A stretch of DNA of 64,000 nt from Cellulomonas edaphi (GCF_030362815.1 NZ_JAUCGR010000003.1:186001-250000); one strand, 5' to 3'; positions 27,407 through 38,500 are shown, counted from the stretch's first letter. A program made the numbers and translations. Notes: generated by a model from the sequence alone, not told the origin.

Positions 27407-28698
27407 CGCAGGAACCCCTCGTAGTGGCGCTGCTCCAGCTGCGACTGGATCTGCTTGACCGTCTCCAGGCCGACACCGACGACGATGAGGATCGACGACC
27501 CACCGAACGGGATGTTGCTGTTCACGTCGAGCACGATGAACGTGATCGTCGGGATCAGCGCCACGAGCGCGAGGTAGATCGACCCGGGGGCGGTGATCCG
27601 CGAGATGACGTACGTGAGGTAGTCCGCGGTCGGGCGGCCCGCGCGGATGCCCGGGATGAACCCGCCGTACTTCTTCATGTTGTCGGCGACCTCGTCCGGG
27701 TTGAACGTGATGGCCGTGTAGAAGTAGCAGAAGAAGATGATCAGGACCACGTAGAGCAGCAGGTGCAGCGGCGCGCTCTGCAGCGCGAGGTTCCGCGAGA
27801 CCCACTGGACCCAGTCCGCCGTCTGGTCACCGAACTGCGCGATGAGGCCGGGGATGGCCAGCAGGGACGACGCGAAGATCACCGGGATGACACCGGCCAT
27901 GTTGATCTTGATCGGGATGTACGTGCTGGAGCCGCCGTACATGCGGCGACCGACCATCCGCTTGGCGTACTGCACGGGGATGCGGCGCTGGCTCTGCTCG
28001 ACGAAGACCACGAGGCCGATCACCAGGACGATCACGAGCAGCACGATGATGAACTTCGAGATGCCGTTGTCGGCACCGGCGATGGACCACATCGCGCCCG
28101 GGAACGAGGCGGCGATCGAGGTGAAGATGAGCAGCGACATGCCGTTGCCGACGCCGCGCTCCGTGATGAGCTCGCCGAGCCACATGATCAGGCCGGTGCC
28201 GGCGGTCATCGTGATGACCATGATGAGCAGCGTGACCCACGAGTCGTCGGGGATCACGTCGTACTGGCAGCCGCTGAACAGCTGGCCGCTGCGCGCGATC
28301 GTGATGATCGTCGTCGACTGCAGCACGGCGAGGCCGATGGTCAGGTACCGCGTGTACTGCGTGAGCTTCGCGGTCCCGGACTGGCCCTCCTTGTGGAGCT
28401 CCTCGAACCGGGGGATCACCACGCGCAGCAGCTGGATGATGATGCTCGCCGTGATGTACGGCATGATCCCGAGCGCGAACACCGAGAGGTGCGACAGCGC
28501 GCCTCCCGAGAAGAGGTTCACGAGCCCGAGCAGGTTGTTGTCCGCCGAGGCGTCGATGCACTTCTCGACGTTGGGGTAGGACACCCCTGGCGTCGGCAAG
28601 AAGGAGCCGATGCGGAACACGACCATGATGCCGATCGTGAAGAGCAGCTTCCGCCGCAGGTCGGGCGTCCTGAACGCCCGCGCGAATGCGCCTAGCAC
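27403..28698 (-). CDS. secY: protein translocase subunit SecY
   Basis: SecY is the channel of the Sec translocon. The 431-residue protein has about ten membrane helices. Conserved stretches include RIGSFLPTPGVSY near the N-terminus, the plug region LVNLFSGGALSHLSVFALGIMPYI and the cytoplasmic loop ending SQRRIPVQYAKR. The GTG at 28698 has AGGAGG five bases upstream. A 164-bp gap containing a strong hairpin separates it from rplO, so secY-adk-map probably has its own promoter. Confidence 0.98.
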   Translation of the reverse strand: MLGAFARAFRTPDLRRKLLFTIGIMVVFRIGSFLPTPGVSYPNVEKCIDASADNNLLGLVNLFSGGALSHLSVFALGIMPYITASIIIQLLRVVIPRFEELHKEGQSGTAKLTQYTRYLTIGLAVLQSTTIITIARSGQLFSGCQYDVIPDDSWVTLLIMVITMTAGTGLIMWLGELITERGVGNGMSLLIFTSIAASFPGAMWSIAGADNGISKFIIVLLVIVLVIGLVVFVEQSQRRIPVQYAKRMVGRRMYGGSSTYIPIKINMAGVIPVIFASSLLAIPGLIAQFGDQTADWVQWVSRNLALQSAPLHLLLYVVLIIFFCYFYTAITFNPDEVADNMKKYGGFIPGIRAGRPTADYLTYVISRITAPGSIYLALVALIPTITFIVLDVNSNIPFGGSSILIVVGVGLETVKQIQSQLEQRHYEGFLR

Positions 28699-28785
28699 CT
28701 GTTCCTCCTGTACCGCTGGAGCGGCATGTCGTTCGACCGGGTCGTTCCGGCCGCGTCGCCCGGCTGTCGCTCGGGCACCCGGGGC

Positions 28786-28815
28786 ACCCTAACCGATGCC
28801 CGTCCAGATACGGAA
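28786..28815 (-). promoter_or_regulatory. possible promoter of secY-adk-map
   Basis: TTCCGT (28815-28810) and TAGGGT (28791-28786) are separated by 18 bases just after the rplO-side hairpin. Start would be near 28779, about 80 bases before the secY GTG. The -35 box is weak. Confidence 0.35.
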
Positions 28816-28853
28816 CGAGGCCGGTGGGCGTGAGAACGCACCACCGGCCTCGT
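28815..28853 (-). terminator. hairpin terminating the spc operon after rplO
   Basis: A perfect 13-bp stem (28815-28827 with 28841-28853, arm ACGAGGCCGGTGG) begins ten bases after the rplO stop. An inner GCGT/ACGC stem extends it. No T tract follows. It suggests that transcription from the spc operon ends or is attenuated before secY. Confidence 0.65.
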
Positions 28854-28862
28854 CCGGTTCGA

Positions 28863-29609
28863 TCAGTCCTGCGAGACGCTGCCGCCGGCGGCCACGATCG
28901 CGTCCTTGGCCGACGCCGAGAAGGCGTCCACCGCGACGGAGACCTTGACCGTGAGCTCGCCGGTGCCGAGCACCTTGACGGGCTGGCCCTTGCGGACTGC
29001 ACCCTTGGCGACCAGGTCGGCGACCGTCACGTCGCCGCCGTCCGGGTACAGCGCCGAGATCTTGTCCAGGTTGACGACCTGGTACTCGACGCGGAACGGG
29101 TTCTTGAAGCCACGAAGCTTGGGCAGACGCATGTGCAGCGGCATCTGACCACCCTCGAAGCGGGTGGGAACCTGGTAGCGAGCCTTGGTGCCCTTGGTAC
29201 CGCGACCCGCGGTCTTGCCCTTGGACGCCTCACCACGACCCACGCGGGTCTTGGCGGTCTTGGCGCCGGGGGCCGGACGCAGGTGGTGCACCTTGAGCGT
29301 GCCACCGTTGCCGGGCTGCGCAGCAGCCTCGGCCGCGGCGAGCGCAGCAGCGGACTTCTCCGCCTTCGGGGCGGCCGCAGCCGACGCCGACTTGGCGGGA
29401 GCCTTCTTCGCAGCAGGCTTCTTCTCGGCCTTCGCGTCGCCGGCGGCCTCGGCCTTGGCCGTGGTCGCCTTCTTCGCAGCGGGCTTCTTGGCGGCGGCGG
29501 TCGGAGCGGACTCCGCAGCAGCTGCCTTCTTCGCGGGAGCCTTCTTGGCGGCGGCCTTGGGGGCCTCCTCCGCAGCGGACTCCGTGCTGGCCTTCTTGTC
29601 GTCAGCCAT
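28863..29609 (-). CDS. rplO: 50S ribosomal protein L15 with long basic N-terminal tail
   Basis: L15 is a 50S assembly protein. The conserved fold starts near residue 104 with [36 protein letters not shown] and runs to the C-terminus at 248. Residues 1-100 are an added low-complexity tail made mostly of Ala and Lys, with repeated [13 protein letters not shown] units like those of histone H1-like proteins. Most L15 proteins have about 145-150 residues. The ATG at 29609 lies two bases after the rpmD stop. No start near the core is better supported, and the tail is in uninterrupted frame. Confidence 0.93.
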   Translation of the reverse strand: MADDKKASTESAAEEAPKAAAKKAPAKKAAAAESAPTAAAKKPAAKKATTAKAEAAGDAKAEKKPAAKKAPAKSASAAAAPKAEKSAAALAAAEAAAQPGNGGTLKVHHLRPAPGAKTAKTRVGRGEASKGKTAGRGTKGTKARYQVPTRFEGGQMPLHMRLPKLRGFKNPFRVEYQVVNLDKISALYPDGGDVTVADLVAKGAVRKGQPVKVLGTGELTVKVSVAVDAFSASAKDAIVAAGGSVSQD

Positions 29610-29611
29610 GG

Positions 29612-29794
29612 TCACTCGACCTCCTCGACCGCGACCAGGTGCTGCACGGTCCGGACCATGCCGCGGATCTCAGGGCGGTCCTCCTTGACGACGACGTCGC
29701 CGATCCGCTTCAGGCCCAGGGTGCGCAGCGTGTCGCGCTGGTTCTGCTTGCCACCGATGCCGGACTTCTTCTGGGTCACCTTCAGGCGGGCCAT
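29612..29794 (-). CDS. rpmD: 50S ribosomal protein L30
   Basis: The 60-residue protein [20 protein letters not shown] has the L30 fold with [22 protein letters not shown]. Its start overlaps the rpsE stop by one base (TGATG), and rplO follows after two bases. It is a small 50S protein of the spc operon. Confidence 0.97.
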   Translation of the reverse strand: MARLKVTQKKSGIGGKQNQRDTLRTLGLKRIGDVVVKEDRPEIRGMVRTVQHLVAVEEVE

Positions 29795-30456
29795 CACGCA
29801 CCCACCTTCTCGGCAGCCTTCGCCCGACCCTCGGCCTGGGCGCGCAGGAGCGCGGCCGGCACGACGTGCTCGACCGGGAGCCCACGGCGCGCGGCCACGG
29901 CCTCCGGCTGCTCGAGACCACGGAGGGCCTCGACCGTCGCGTGCACGATGTTGATCGCGTTCGACGAGCCGAGCGACTTGCTCAGCACGTCGTGGATGCC
30001 GGCGCACTCCAGCACGGCGCGCACCGGACCACCGGCGATCACACCGGTACCCGGCGAAGCCGGACGCAGGAAGACGACACCGGCAGCGGCCTCACCCTGG
30101 ATGGGGTGGGGGATGGTGCCCTGGATGCGGGGGACGCGGAAGAAGTTCTTCTTCGCCTCCTCGACACCCTTGGCGATCGCCGCGGGCACCTCCTTGGCCT
30201 TGCCGTAGCCGACGCCGACCGTGCCGTCGCCGTCGCCGACCACGACGAGCGCGGTGAAGCTGAAGCGGCGACCGCCCTTGACGACCTTGGCGACGCGGTT
30301 GATCGTCACGACGCGCTCGAGGAACGCGCTCTTCTCTGCGGCGTCGCGGCCACGGCCGCCGCCGTCACGGCCGCGGCCGCCGTCGCGGCGGTCACCGCCG
30401 CCCGTCCCGGTGCCGCCCGCGGGCGCCCCGGTGTTGCTGCGCTGAGGAGCAGCCAT
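29794..30456 (-). CDS. rpsE: 30S ribosomal protein S5
   Basis: S5 lines the mRNA entry site and affects decoding fidelity. The core has [30 protein letters not shown] and [16 protein letters not shown]. The 220-residue protein carries an N-terminal Gly/Arg/Asp-rich stretch ([19 protein letters not shown]) of about 40 residues that is not part of the fold. The ATG at 30456 starts MAAPQRSN. It overlaps rpmD by one base and follows rplR by 31 bp. Confidence 0.97.
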   Translation of the reverse strand: MAAPQRSNTGAPAGGTGTGGGDRRDGGRGRDGGGRGRDAAEKSAFLERVVTINRVAKVVKGGRRFSFTALVVVGDGDGTVGVGYGKAKEVPAAIAKGVEEAKKNFFRVPRIQGTIPHPIQGEAAAGVVFLRPASPGTGVIAGGPVRAVLECAGIHDVLSKSLGSSNAINIVHATVEALRGLEQPEAVAARRGLPVEHVVPAALLRAQAEGRAKAAEKVGA

Positions 30457-30487
30457 CAGTGAGTCCTCTTCTTCCGGTTCGTCGTCG

Positions 30488-30859
30488 TCACAGCGCCAGA
30501 CCACCCTCGCGGGCACCGTCGGCCACCGCGGCCACCCGGCCGTGGTACTTGTTGCCGCCGCGGTCGAACACGACCGCGTCGACGCCGGCTGCCTTCGCGC
30601 GCTCGGCGATCAGCTCGCCGACCTTCTTGGCCTTGGCGGTCTTGTCGCCGTCCGAGCTCCGCAGGTCGGCCTCGAGGGTCGACGCGGAGGCCAGGGTCTG
30701 CCCGATGCCGTCGTCGACGACCTGAGCGGTGATGTGGCGCGCGGAGCGCGTCACGACGAGACGGGGGCGTGCTGCCGAACCCGACACCTTCTTGCGCAGG
30801 CGCAGGTGACGACGCTGACGCGCCTTCCGCTTGCCCTTGCCGATGATCTTGATCGCCAT
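30488..30859 (-). CDS. rplR: 50S ribosomal protein L18
   Basis: L18 binds 5S rRNA. The 123-residue protein shows the basic N-terminus [20 protein letters not shown], then [20 protein letters not shown] and a C-terminal [26 protein letters not shown], all conserved. It follows rplF by two bases. Confidence 0.98.
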   Translation of the reverse strand: MAIKIIGKGKRKARQRRHLRLRKKVSGSAARPRLVVTRSARHITAQVVDDGIGQTLASASTLEADLRSSDGDKTAKAKKVGELIAERAKAAGVDAVVFDRGGNKYHGRVAAVADGAREGGLAL

Positions 30860-30861
30860 GG

Positions 30862-31401
30862 CTACTTACCGGCCTTTCCGACCTTGCGGCGCACGTTCTC
30901 GCCCGCGTACCGCACACCCTTGCCCTTGTACGGCTCGGGCTTGCGGATCTTGCGGATGTTCGCGGCGACCTCGCCGACCTGCTGCTTGTCGATGCCCTGC
31001 ACCGAGAAGCGCGTCGGGGCCTCGACCACGAAGGTGATGCCCTCGGGCGGGGTGACCACGACGGGGTGGCTGAAGCCGAGCGCGAACTCGAGGTCCGAGC
31101 CCTTCGCGACGACGCGGTAACCCGTGCCGACGATCTCGAGCTTCTTGACGTAGCCCTCGGTCACGCCGGTGACGAGGTTCGCCAGCAGCGTGCGGGTGAG
31201 GCCGTGCAGCGAACGCGAGTCGCGCTCGTCGTTCGGGCGGGTGACGACGAGTGCGCCGTCCTCGTCGCGAGCGACCTCGATGGGGGACGCGATCGTGTGC
31301 GCGAGGGTGCCCTTGGGGCCCTTCACCGTCACGACGGCTCCGTTGATGTTGACGTCCACGCCGGCCGGAACCGGGACGGGGACTCTGCCGATACGAGACA
31401 T
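30862..31401 (-). CDS. rplF: 50S ribosomal protein L6
   Basis: L6 lies near the sarcin-ricin loop and L7/L12 stalk base. The 179-residue protein begins [19 protein letters not shown], has VKGPKGTL, and ends with the signature [24 protein letters not shown]. It is 25 bp downstream of rpsH in the spc operon. Confidence 0.98.
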   Translation of the reverse strand: MSRIGRVPVPVPAGVDVNINGAVVTVKGPKGTLAHTIASPIEVARDEDGALVVTRPNDERDSRSLHGLTRTLLANLVTGVTEGYVKKLEIVGTGYRVVAKGSDLEFALGFSHPVVVTPPEGITFVVEAPTRFSVQGIDKQQVGEVAANIRKIRKPEPYKGKGVRYAGENVRRKVGKAGK

Positions 31402-31426
31402 TGGCTAGCTCCTTTCCGTCTCGGAA

Positions 31427-31825
31427 TTACCAGACGTAGGCGAGGACTTCCCCACCCACGCCCTTCTTGGCGGCCTGCTTGTCGGTCAGGAGGCCTGAGG
31501 ACGTGGACAGGATCGCCACGCCCAGGCCGCCGAGCACCTTGGGCAGGTTGGTCGACTTGGCGTACACGCGCAGGCCCGGCTTGGACACGCGCTTCACACC
31601 GGCGAGCGCACGCTCGCGGTTCGGGCCGTACTTCAGCTCGACGACGAGGTTCTGGCCAACAGTGGCCTCCTCGACCTTCCAGCCGACGATGTAGCCCTCG
31701 GCCTGGAGGATCTCCGCGATGTGCGACTTGAGCTTCGAGAACGGGATCGACACCGTGTCGTGGTGCGCCGAGTTCGCGTTACGCAGACGCGTCAGGAAGT
31801 CTGCGATCGGGTCGGTCATGGTCAT
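31427..31825 (-). CDS. rpsH: 30S ribosomal protein S8
   Basis: S8 binds helix 21 of 16S rRNA and is a central assembly protein. The 132-residue product has [29 protein letters not shown] and the C-terminal [26 protein letters not shown]. Two ATG codons lie two codons apart (31825 and 31819). GGAAG five bases before the first supports that one, though the second gives the more usual MTDPIADFL. Confidence 0.97.
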   Translation of the reverse strand: MTMTDPIADFLTRLRNANSAHHDTVSIPFSKLKSHIAEILQAEGYIVGWKVEEATVGQNLVVELKYGPNRERALAGVKRVSKPGLRVYAKSTNLPKVLGGLGVAILSTSSGLLTDKQAAKKGVGGEVLAYVW

Positions 31826-31854
31826 GGGGGCTTCCGCCCTTCCTCGCCGGGGTA

Positions 31855-31880
31855 TCCCGCCCTGCTCTCGCAGGGCGGGA
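31855..31880 (-). other. intercistronic hairpin between rpsN and rpsH
   Basis: An 11-bp perfect stem (TCCCGCCCTGC with its complement) closes a four-base TCTC loop in the 82-bp gap. No T tract follows, so it may be an attenuator, an RNA-processing site or a stabiliser. In many genomes rpsN and rpsH are nearly adjacent. Confidence 0.6.
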
Positions 31881-31907
31881 CCTACCGACGCTTGTTCCTA
31901 CTGTGGG

Positions 31908-32093
31908 TTACCAGCTGCTCTTGGTGACGCCGGGGAGCTCGCCGCGGTGGGCCATCTCCCGCACGCAGATCCGGCACAGGCCGAACTTGCGGTACACCGA
32001 GTGCGGACGGCCGCAGCGCTGGCAGCGCGTGTAGCCGCGAACCGCGAACTTCGGCTTCGCAGCCGCCTTGTTCTTCAGAGCGGTCTTCGCCAT
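31908..32093 (-). CDS. rpsN: 30S ribosomal protein S14, zinc-binding type
   Basis: The 61-residue protein is the short zinc-ribbon form of S14, with ligands in [10 protein letters not shown] and [10 protein letters not shown]. It is usual in the spc operon of Gram-positive bacteria. The start at 32093 lies two bases after the rplE stop. S14 assembles late in the 30S head. Confidence 0.98.
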   Translation of the reverse strand: MAKTALKNKAAAKPKFAVRGYTRCQRCGRPHSVYRKFGLCRICVREMAHRGELPGVTKSSW

Positions 32094-32095
32094 GG

Positions 32096-32668
32096 TCAGT
32101 TCTCCTTGAACGGGAAGCCGAGGAGCTTGAGGAAAGCGCGACCCTCGTCGTCCGTGTCAGCGGTGGTGACGATCGTGATGTCCATGCCGCGGACACGGTC
32201 GATCTTGTCCTGGTCGATCTCGTGGAACATCGACTGCTCCGTGAGGCCGAACGTGTAGTTGCCGTGACCGTCGAACTGCTTGGGCGAGAGCCCGCGGAAG
32301 TCACGGATGCGCGGCAGCGCGGTCGACAGCAGGCGGTCCAGGAACTCCCAGGCGCGGTCGCCACGCAGCGTGACGTGCGCGCCGATCGGCATGCCCTCGC
32401 GCAGCTTGAACTGCGCGATGGACTTGCGGGCCTTGGTGACCTGCGGCTTCTGGCCCGTGATCTGCGTGAGGTCGCGGATGGCGCCCTCGATCAGCTTCGA
32501 GTCCTTGGCGGCGTCACCGACACCCATGTTCACGACGACCTTCACCAGGCGCGCGACCTGGTTGATGTTCGCGTGCGAGAAGTCCTTGAACAGCGCCGGC
32601 TTGATCTCGTCGGCGTACTTCGTCTTGAGGCGCGGCTGGGCCGGGAGCTCAATCGTCGTCTCGGTCAT
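32096..32668 (-). CDS. rplE: 50S ribosomal protein L5
   Basis: L5 binds 5S rRNA and forms a bridge to the 30S head. The 190-residue product has [21 protein letters not shown], the [32 protein letters not shown] block and [21 protein letters not shown]. It overlaps the rplX stop by one base. Confidence 0.98.
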   Translation of the reverse strand: MTETTIELPAQPRLKTKYADEIKPALFKDFSHANINQVARLVKVVVNMGVGDAAKDSKLIEGAIRDLTQITGQKPQVTKARKSIAQFKLREGMPIGAHVTLRGDRAWEFLDRLLSTALPRIRDFRGLSPKQFDGHGNYTFGLTEQSMFHEIDQDKIDRVRGMDITIVTTADTDDEGRAFLKLLGFPFKEN

Positions 32669-33009
32669 CAGACGTCCTTCCCGGAGCGCTTGGCGACGCG
32701 GACGCGAACGGTCCGGGTACGGCCGTCACGCTCGACCTGCTCGGTGCGGTAGCCCACCCGGGTGCCCTTCTTGGTCTCCGGGTCGACGAGCATCACGTTG
32801 CTGATGTGGATGGGGGCCTCGACGGTCTCGATGCCACCGGTACGCGTGCCGCGCTGCGTCTGGCCGGCCTTCACGTGCTTCTGCACGCGCTGGACGCCCT
32901 CGACGACGACGCGCTGCGTCTCGGTGAGGACCTCGAGGACGCGGCCGGTCTGGCCCTTGTCGCGGCCCGAGATGACGAGGACGAGGTCGCCCTTCTTGAT
33001 CTTCGCCAT
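32668..33009 (-). CDS. rplX: 50S ribosomal protein L24
   Basis: L24 initiates 50S assembly. The 113-residue protein starts [27 protein letters not shown], a KOW motif, and has [31 protein letters not shown]. It overlaps rplE by one base and follows rplN by two. Confidence 0.98.
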   Translation of the reverse strand: MAKIKKGDLVLVISGRDKGQTGRVLEVLTETQRVVVEGVQRVQKHVKAGQTQRGTRTGGIETVEAPIHISNVMLVDPETKKGTRVGYRTEQVERDGRTRTVRVRVAKRSGKDV

Positions 33010-33011
33010 GG

Positions 33012-33380
33012 TCAGAGCACCTCCGGAGCCAGCGAGATGATCTTCATGAACTTCTTGTCGCGGAGCTCGCGGCCCACGGGGCCGAAGATGCGCGTGCCAC
33101 GGGGCTCCCCGTCGTTCTTGAGGATCACTGCGGCGTTCTCGTCGAACTTGATGTACGAACCGTCCGGACGGCGGCGCTCCTTGCGGGTGCGCACGACGAC
33201 CGCCTTGACGACGTCGCCCTTCTTGACGTTGCCGCCGGGGATGGCGTCCTTGACGGTGGCGACGATGATGTCGCCGATACCGGCGTAGCGGCGTCCCGAG
33301 CCACCGAGAACGCGGATGCAGAGAATCTCCTTGGCACCCGTGTTGTCGGCGACGCGAAGCCGCGTCTCCTGCTGGATCAT
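33012..33380 (-). CDS. rplN: 50S ribosomal protein L14
   Basis: L14 forms intersubunit bridges and binds the silencing factor RsfS. The 122-residue product has the standard [28 protein letters not shown] start and the [28 protein letters not shown] block. A 147-bp gap with a hairpin lies between it and rpsQ, where most bacteria have only a few tens of bases. Confidence 0.98.
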   Translation of the reverse strand: MIQQETRLRVADNTGAKEILCIRVLGGSGRRYAGIGDIIVATVKDAIPGGNVKKGDVVKAVVVRTRKERRRPDGSYIKFDENAAVILKNDGEPRGTRIFGPVGRELRDKKFMKIISLAPEVL

Positions 33381-33467
33381 CTACCTACTCCTGTCGTCTG
33401 GCGGGTTCTGCGCTGCGCTGGTCGCAGGCAGCCTGGCCGAACGGATAGTTGCCGTGATGCACACGTC

Positions 33468-33499
33468 GCGGCGGGGCCTCCTCGCGGTGACCCCGCCGC
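33468..33499 (-). other. hairpin in the enlarged rpsQ-rplN gap
   Basis: A 9-bp GC stem (33468-33476 with 33491-33499) closes a 14-base loop within the 147-bp gap. It lies at the boundary of the S10 and spc operons and may end or attenuate the S10 transcript. No T tract is visible. Confidence 0.5.
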
Positions 33500-33527
33500 C
33501 CGTGGGCAACTGGGGATGGTGCTGGAC

Positions 33528-33812
33528 TTACTTGGCCTTCTCGAGGACCTCGACCAGACGCCACCGCTTGGTGGCGGACAGCGGCCGCGTCTCCATGATC
33601 AGCACGAGGTCGCCCACGCCCGCCGAGCCCTGCTCGTCGTGCGCCTTGACCTTGCTGGTGCGCCGGATGACCTTGCCGTAGAGCGGGTGCTTGACCCGGT
33701 CCTCGACCTCGACCACGACGGTCTTGTCCATCTTGTCGCTGACGACGTAGCCCCGGCGCGTCTTGCGGTACGCGCGGTGCTCCGCCGTGGCGGTGGTGTG
33801 CTTCTCAGTCAT
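33528..33812 (-). CDS. rpsQ: 30S ribosomal protein S17
   Basis: S17 is an early 30S assembly protein with an OB fold. The 94-residue product shows [37 protein letters not shown] and [24 protein letters not shown]. The ATG at 33812 (MTEKHTT) is seven bases after the rpmC stop; an upstream in-frame codon would extend into rpmC. Confidence 0.97.
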   Translation of the reverse strand: MTEKHTTATAEHRAYRKTRRGYVVSDKMDKTVVVEVEDRVKHPLYGKVIRRTSKVKAHDEQGSAGVGDLVLIMETRPLSATKRWRLVEVLEKAK

Positions 33813-33819
33813 GTCAGCC

Positions 33820-34059
33820 TCACTCGCTCGCGGACGGAGCGGTACGGATGCCGAGCTCACGCTCGCGCAGGATCGTGTAGATCCGGGCGATGTCGCGGCG
33901 CACGGCCTTGAGACGCCCGTGGCTCTCGAGCTGACCGGTGGCCGACTGGAAGCGGAGGTTGAACAGCTCCTCCTTGGACTTCTTCAGCTCGGCAACCAGC
34001 TTCTCGTCGTCAAAGGCGTCGAGCTCGGTGGGAGCCAGGTCCTTGGTCCCGATAGTCAT
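33820..34059 (-). CDS. rpmC: 50S ribosomal protein L29
   Basis: L29 surrounds the peptide exit tunnel and helps dock SRP and trigger factor. The 79-residue helical protein has [47 protein letters not shown]. Its ATG overlaps the rplP stop by one base. Confidence 0.98.
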   Translation of the reverse strand: MTIGTKDLAPTELDAFDDEKLVAELKKSKEELFNLRFQSATGQLESHGRLKAVRRDIARIYTILRERELGIRTAPSASE

Positions 34060-34475
34060 CAGTTACCACCCTCGCGAACCACGAAACGGGTCTTCATCGG
34101 GAGCTTGTGCTGCGCGCGGCGCATGGCCTCGCGAGCCAGCGGCTCCGGGACGCCGGCGAGCTCGAAGAGAACTCGGCCCGGCTTGACGTTGGCGATCCAC
34201 CACTCGGGCGAGCCCTTGCCGGAACCCATGCGGGTCTCGGCGGGCTTCTTCGTGAGGGGGCGGTCCGGGTAGATGTTGATCCAGACCTTTCCTCCACGCT
34301 TGATGTGGCGGGTCATGGCGATACGAGCAGCCTCGATCTGCCGGTTCGTGACGTAGGCGGGCTCGAGAGCCTGGATGCCGTACTCACCGAACGAGATCTG
34401 CGTCCCACCCGTGGCGGCGCCGGAGCGTCCGGGGTGGTGCTGCTTGCGGTGCTTCAGCCTGCGCGGGATCAGCAC
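34059..34475 (-). CDS. rplP: 50S ribosomal protein L16
   Basis: L16 contacts A-site tRNA. The 138-residue product begins [36 protein letters not shown] and has the [32 protein letters not shown] block. The start codon is GTG at 34475, three bases after the rpsC stop. Confidence 0.98.
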   Translation of the reverse strand: MLIPRRLKHRKQHHPGRSGAATGGTQISFGEYGIQALEPAYVTNRQIEAARIAMTRHIKRGGKVWINIYPDRPLTKKPAETRMGSGKGSPEWWIANVKPGRVLFELAGVPEPLAREAMRRAQHKLPMKTRFVVREGGN

Positions 34476-34478
34476 GGC

Positions 34479-35300
34479 TCAGGCCTCCGTTCCGGTCTCA
34501 GGGGTCGCCTCGGGGTTCGCCTCGACGGCCGGCTCGGCCGAGCGCTCGCGACGCGGGGCGCCGGAGCGCGGACCGCGGTCGCCGCCACGCTCGGGACGGT
34601 CGGAGCGAGGGCCACGGGGGCCACGCGGAGCCTGGGTCGCCTGCTCGCGAGCAAACTCCTTCTCCGTGAGGTCACCCTTGTAGACCCACACCTTGACGCC
34701 GATGCGGCCGAAGGTGGTGCGAGCCTCGAAGAACCCGTAGTCGATGTTCGCGCGCAGCGTGTGCAGCGGCACACGACCCTCGCGGTAGAACTCCGTACGG
34801 CTCATCTCCGCGCCGCCGAGACGGCCGGAGACCTGCACGCGGATGCCCTTGGCGCCGGCGCGCTGCGCCGACTGGATGCCCTTGCGCATGGCGCGACGGA
34901 ACGAGACACGGCTCGCCAGCTGCTCGGCGATGCCCTGCGCGACCAGCTGCGCCTCGATCTCGGCGTTCTTGACCTCGAGGATGTTGAGCTGCACCTGCTT
35001 GCCCGTGAGCTTCTCGAGCTCGCCGCGGATGCGGTCGGCCTCCGCGCCACGACGCCCGATGACGATGCCCGGGCGGGCGGTGTGGATGTCGACGCGCACA
35101 CGGTCACGCGTGCGCTCGATCTCGACCTTGGCGATACCGGCCCGCTCGAGACCCGTGCTCATGAGCTTGCGGATCTGCACGTCCTCGCGGACGTAGTCGC
35201 GGTAGCGCTGACCCGGCTTCGTCGAGTCGGCGAACCACCGCGAGCGGTGATCAGTCGTGATGCCCAGGCGGTACCCGAGCGGGTTGACCTTCTGTCCCAC
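34479..35300 (-). CDS. rpsC: 30S ribosomal protein S3
   Basis: S3 lines the mRNA entry channel. The 273-residue product has [22 protein letters not shown], the KH-domain motif [21 protein letters not shown] and the C-terminal [16 protein letters not shown]. About 50 further residues form a Pro/Arg/Gly-rich then acidic tail, which is common in actinobacterial S3. The start is GTG at 35300 and overlaps the rplV stop by one base (TAGTG). Confidence 0.98.
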   Translation of the reverse strand: MGQKVNPLGYRLGITTDHRSRWFADSTKPGQRYRDYVREDVQIRKLMSTGLERAGIAKVEIERTRDRVRVDIHTARPGIVIGRRGAEADRIRGELEKLTGKQVQLNILEVKNAEIEAQLVAQGIAEQLASRVSFRRAMRKGIQSAQRAGAKGIRVQVSGRLGGAEMSRTEFYREGRVPLHTLRANIDYGFFEARTTFGRIGVKVWVYKGDLTEKEFAREQATQAPRGPRGPRSDRPERGGDRGPRSGAPRRERSAEPAVEANPEATPETGTEA

Positions 35301-35671
35301 TATCGGGTCCGTCCCTTCGTGCTCTGGCGCTCGCTCACCACGACCGTGATGTGGCTCGAACGCTTGAGGATCTGGCTCGCACGGCCCTGCGCCCGGGGGC
35401 GGAACCGCTTGAGGGTCGGCCCCTCGTCGACGAAGACCTCGGAGATGTAGAGGTCCGCCTCGTCGAGACGCTCACTGTTGCGCTTGGCCCCCTCGACCGC
35501 GTTAGCGATCGCGGACTGCACCGTCTTGAGGACGGGCTCCGCCGCAGACTGCGGTGCGAACTTCAGCACCGCTACGGCCTCCCCGGCCTGCTTGCCACGG
35601 ATGAGGTCCACGACGCGCCGGGCCTTCTGGGGAGTGACGCGGACGAACCGCGCGCTCGCCTTGGCTTCCAT
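35300..35671 (-). CDS. rplV: 50S ribosomal protein L22
   Basis: L22 has a beta hairpin that lines the exit tunnel near the macrolide site. The 123-residue product contains [38 protein letters not shown] and [29 protein letters not shown]. The ATG at 35671 gives the normal start. No macrolide-type deletion is evident in the hairpin. Confidence 0.98.
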   Translation of the reverse strand: MEAKASARFVRVTPQKARRVVDLIRGKQAGEAVAVLKFAPQSAAEPVLKTVQSAIANAVEGAKRNSERLDEADLYISEVFVDEGPTLKRFRPRAQGRASQILKRSSHITVVVSERQSTKGRTR

Positions 35672-35724
35672 TGCTGTCCTGCTCTCTTGTCTCTGCCGCT
35701 CGGGCGTCACCAGCTGACCGGGGG

Positions 35725-36006
35725 TCAGCGGCGACGGCCCTTACGGTCGTCCTTCTCGTGGCCGCGGAACGTCCGCGTCGGGGCGAACTCGCCGAGCTTG
35801 TGCCCGACCATCGACTCCGTCACGAACACCGGGGTGTGCTTGCGTCCGTCGTGCACGGCAAAGGTGTGGCCGAGGAAGTCCGGGGTGATGACGGAACGGC
35901 GCGACCACGTCTTGATGACGTTCTTCGTGCCGGCCGTGTTCTGGACGTCGACCTTCTTCTGCAGGTGACCGTCGACGAACGGGCCCTTCTTCAGGCTACG
36001 TGGCAT
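35725..36006 (-). CDS. rpsS: 30S ribosomal protein S19
   Basis: S19 partners S13 in the 30S head. The 93-residue protein starts [20 protein letters not shown] and has [48 protein letters not shown]. It follows rplB by 12 bp and precedes rplV by 53 bp. Confidence 0.98.
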   Translation of the reverse strand: MPRSLKKGPFVDGHLQKKVDVQNTAGTKNVIKTWSRRSVITPDFLGHTFAVHDGRKHTPVFVTESMVGHKLGEFAPTRTFRGHEKDDRKGRRR

Positions 36007-36018
36007 CTCAGGCTCCTA

Positions 36019-36858
<840 letters not shown>

Positions 36859-36876
36859 GAGTTCTCAGTCCTTCGA

Positions 36877-37179
36877 TCAGCCGACCGGACCGCCGAAGAT
36901 GTCGATCGTTCCCTCGCGGAGGGTGACGATCGCACGCTTCGTGTCCTTGCGGCGGCCGGTGCCGAAACGGGTCCGACGGGACTTGCCCTGTCGGTTCGCG
37001 GTGTTGACCGAGTCGACCTTGACGCCGAAGACCTGCTCGACAGCGATCTTGATCTCAGTCTTGTTGGCACGCGGGTCGACGAGGAAGGTGTACTTCCCCT
37101 CGTCCAGCAGGCCATAGCTCTTCTCCGAGACGACCGGAGCGAGCAGGATGTCGCGAGGGTTCTTGCCGAGGTCGCTCAC
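36877..37179 (-). CDS. rplW: 50S ribosomal protein L23
   Basis: L23 is the trigger-factor and SRP docking site at the tunnel exit. The 100-residue product has [47 protein letters not shown]. It overlaps rplD by four bases (ATGA). Confidence 0.98.
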   Translation of the reverse strand: MSDLGKNPRDILLAPVVSEKSYGLLDEGKYTFLVDPRANKTEIKIAVEQVFGVKVDSVNTANRQGKSRRTRFGTGRRKDTKRAIVTLREGTIDIFGGPVG

Positions 37180-37835
37180 TTGGACTCCTCCTTCGCACCC
37201 TTGACGGGGCCGGCGAGGAACGCGTCGAGCGCGCCCTGCGTGAAGACGACGTCATCCGAGATGAGCACGTCGTACGTGTTGAGCTGGTCGGCGACGAGCA
37301 GGTGGACCCGCTCGACGTTGCGCAGCGACTTCCACGTGATCTCGTCCGAACGCTCGACGACCACCAGGACGTTCTTGCGACCCGAGAGGTTCTCCAGGAC
37401 GGCGATCGCGGACTTCGTCGACGGCGCGGTACCGGGCGCGAAGCCCGACACGACGTGGACGCGGCCGGCACGGGCGCGGTCGGAGAGAGCACCGCGGAGC
37501 GCCGCGGCCTTCATCTTCTTGGGCGTGCGCTGGGTGTAGTCACGCGGCGTGGGGCCGTGCACGACGCCACCACCGGCGAACTGAGGAGCACGCGTCGAAC
37601 CCTGACGGGCGCGGCCGGTGCCCTTCTGCTTGTACGGCTTCTTGCCGCCACCACGGACCTCGCCACGGCTCTTCGTGTCGTGGGTGCCCTGGCGTGCCGC
37701 CGCGAGCTGCGCGACGACGACCTGGTGGATCAGCGGAACATTGGTCTGCACGTCGAAGACGTCGCCGGGCAGCTCGGCCTGGCCGGCCTTGTCACCCTTC
37801 GCGTCCAGGACGTCGACGGTCAGCGTGTCACTCAT
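37176..37835 (-). CDS. rplD: 50S ribosomal protein L4
   Basis: L4 reaches into the exit tunnel. The 219-residue product contains [46 protein letters not shown], the tunnel loop. I chose the ATG at 37835 ([14 protein letters not shown]). A GTG at 37844 overlaps the rplC stop by four bases and has AAGGG three bases upstream, so it could be used instead. Confidence 0.96.
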   Translation of the reverse strand: MSDTLTVDVLDAKGDKAGQAELPGDVFDVQTNVPLIHQVVVAQLAAARQGTHDTKSRGEVRGGGKKPYKQKGTGRARQGSTRAPQFAGGGVVHGPTPRDYTQRTPKKMKAAALRGALSDRARAGRVHVVSGFAPGTAPSTKSAIAVLENLSGRKNVLVVVERSDEITWKSLRNVERVHLLVADQLNTYDVLISDDVVFTQGALDAFLAGPVKGAKEESK

Positions 37836-37840
37836 CGTGT

Positions 37841-38500
37841 TCACGCACCCTTCGCAGCGGATCGCACGACGACGACGCCACCCTTGGGGCCGGGAACGGC
37901 ACCCTTGACGAGGAGAAGACCCCGCTCGGCGTCGACCGCGTGCACGGTCAGGTTCTGGGTGGTCTGACGGGCGACGCCCATCCGACCGGCCATCTTGATG
38001 CCCTTGAACACGCGCGACGGCGTGGAGGCGCCACCGATCGAGCCGGGCTTGCGGTGGTTGCGGTGCGCACCGTGGGAGGCGCCGACTCCGTGGAAGCCGT
38101 GGCGCTTCATGACACCGGCGGTGCCCTTGCCCTTGGTGGTCCCGATCACGTCGACGATCTGGCCGGCCTCGAAGGCCGCCGCGGTGATCTCCTGGCCGAG
38201 CGTGAACTCGGCGGCGTCGGACGTGCGGATCTCGGCCACGTGCCGGCGGGGGGTGACCCCAGCCTTCTCGAAGTGGCCCTTCAGCGGCTTGGTGACCTTG
38301 CGGGGGTCGATCTGGCCGTAGGCCAGCTGGACCGCGGCGTAGCCGTCAGCGTCAGCGGAGCGCACCTGGGTGACGACGTTCGTGCCGACCTCGACGACCG
38401 TCACGGGAACGAGGCGACCGGCCTCGTCCCAGAGCTGGGTCATGCCGAGCTTGCGGCCGAGCAGCGCCGTCACGGGGCGCTCGTTCTGCTGGGTAACCAT
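37841..38500 (-). CDS. rplC: 50S ribosomal protein L3
   Basis: L3 is one of the first proteins in 50S assembly and reaches the peptidyl transferase centre. The 219-residue product has [29 protein letters not shown] and the central [37 protein letters not shown] extension. It follows rpsJ by 22 bp. Confidence 0.98.
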   Translation of the reverse strand: MVTQQNERPVTALLGRKLGMTQLWDEAGRLVPVTVVEVGTNVVTQVRSADADGYAAVQLAYGQIDPRKVTKPLKGHFEKAGVTPRRHVAEIRTSDAAEFTLGQEITAAAFEAGQIVDVIGTTKGKGTAGVMKRHGFHGVGASHGAHRNHRKPGSIGGASTPSRVFKGIKMAGRMGVARQTTQNLTVHAVDAERGLLLVKGAVPGPKGGVVVVRSAAKGA

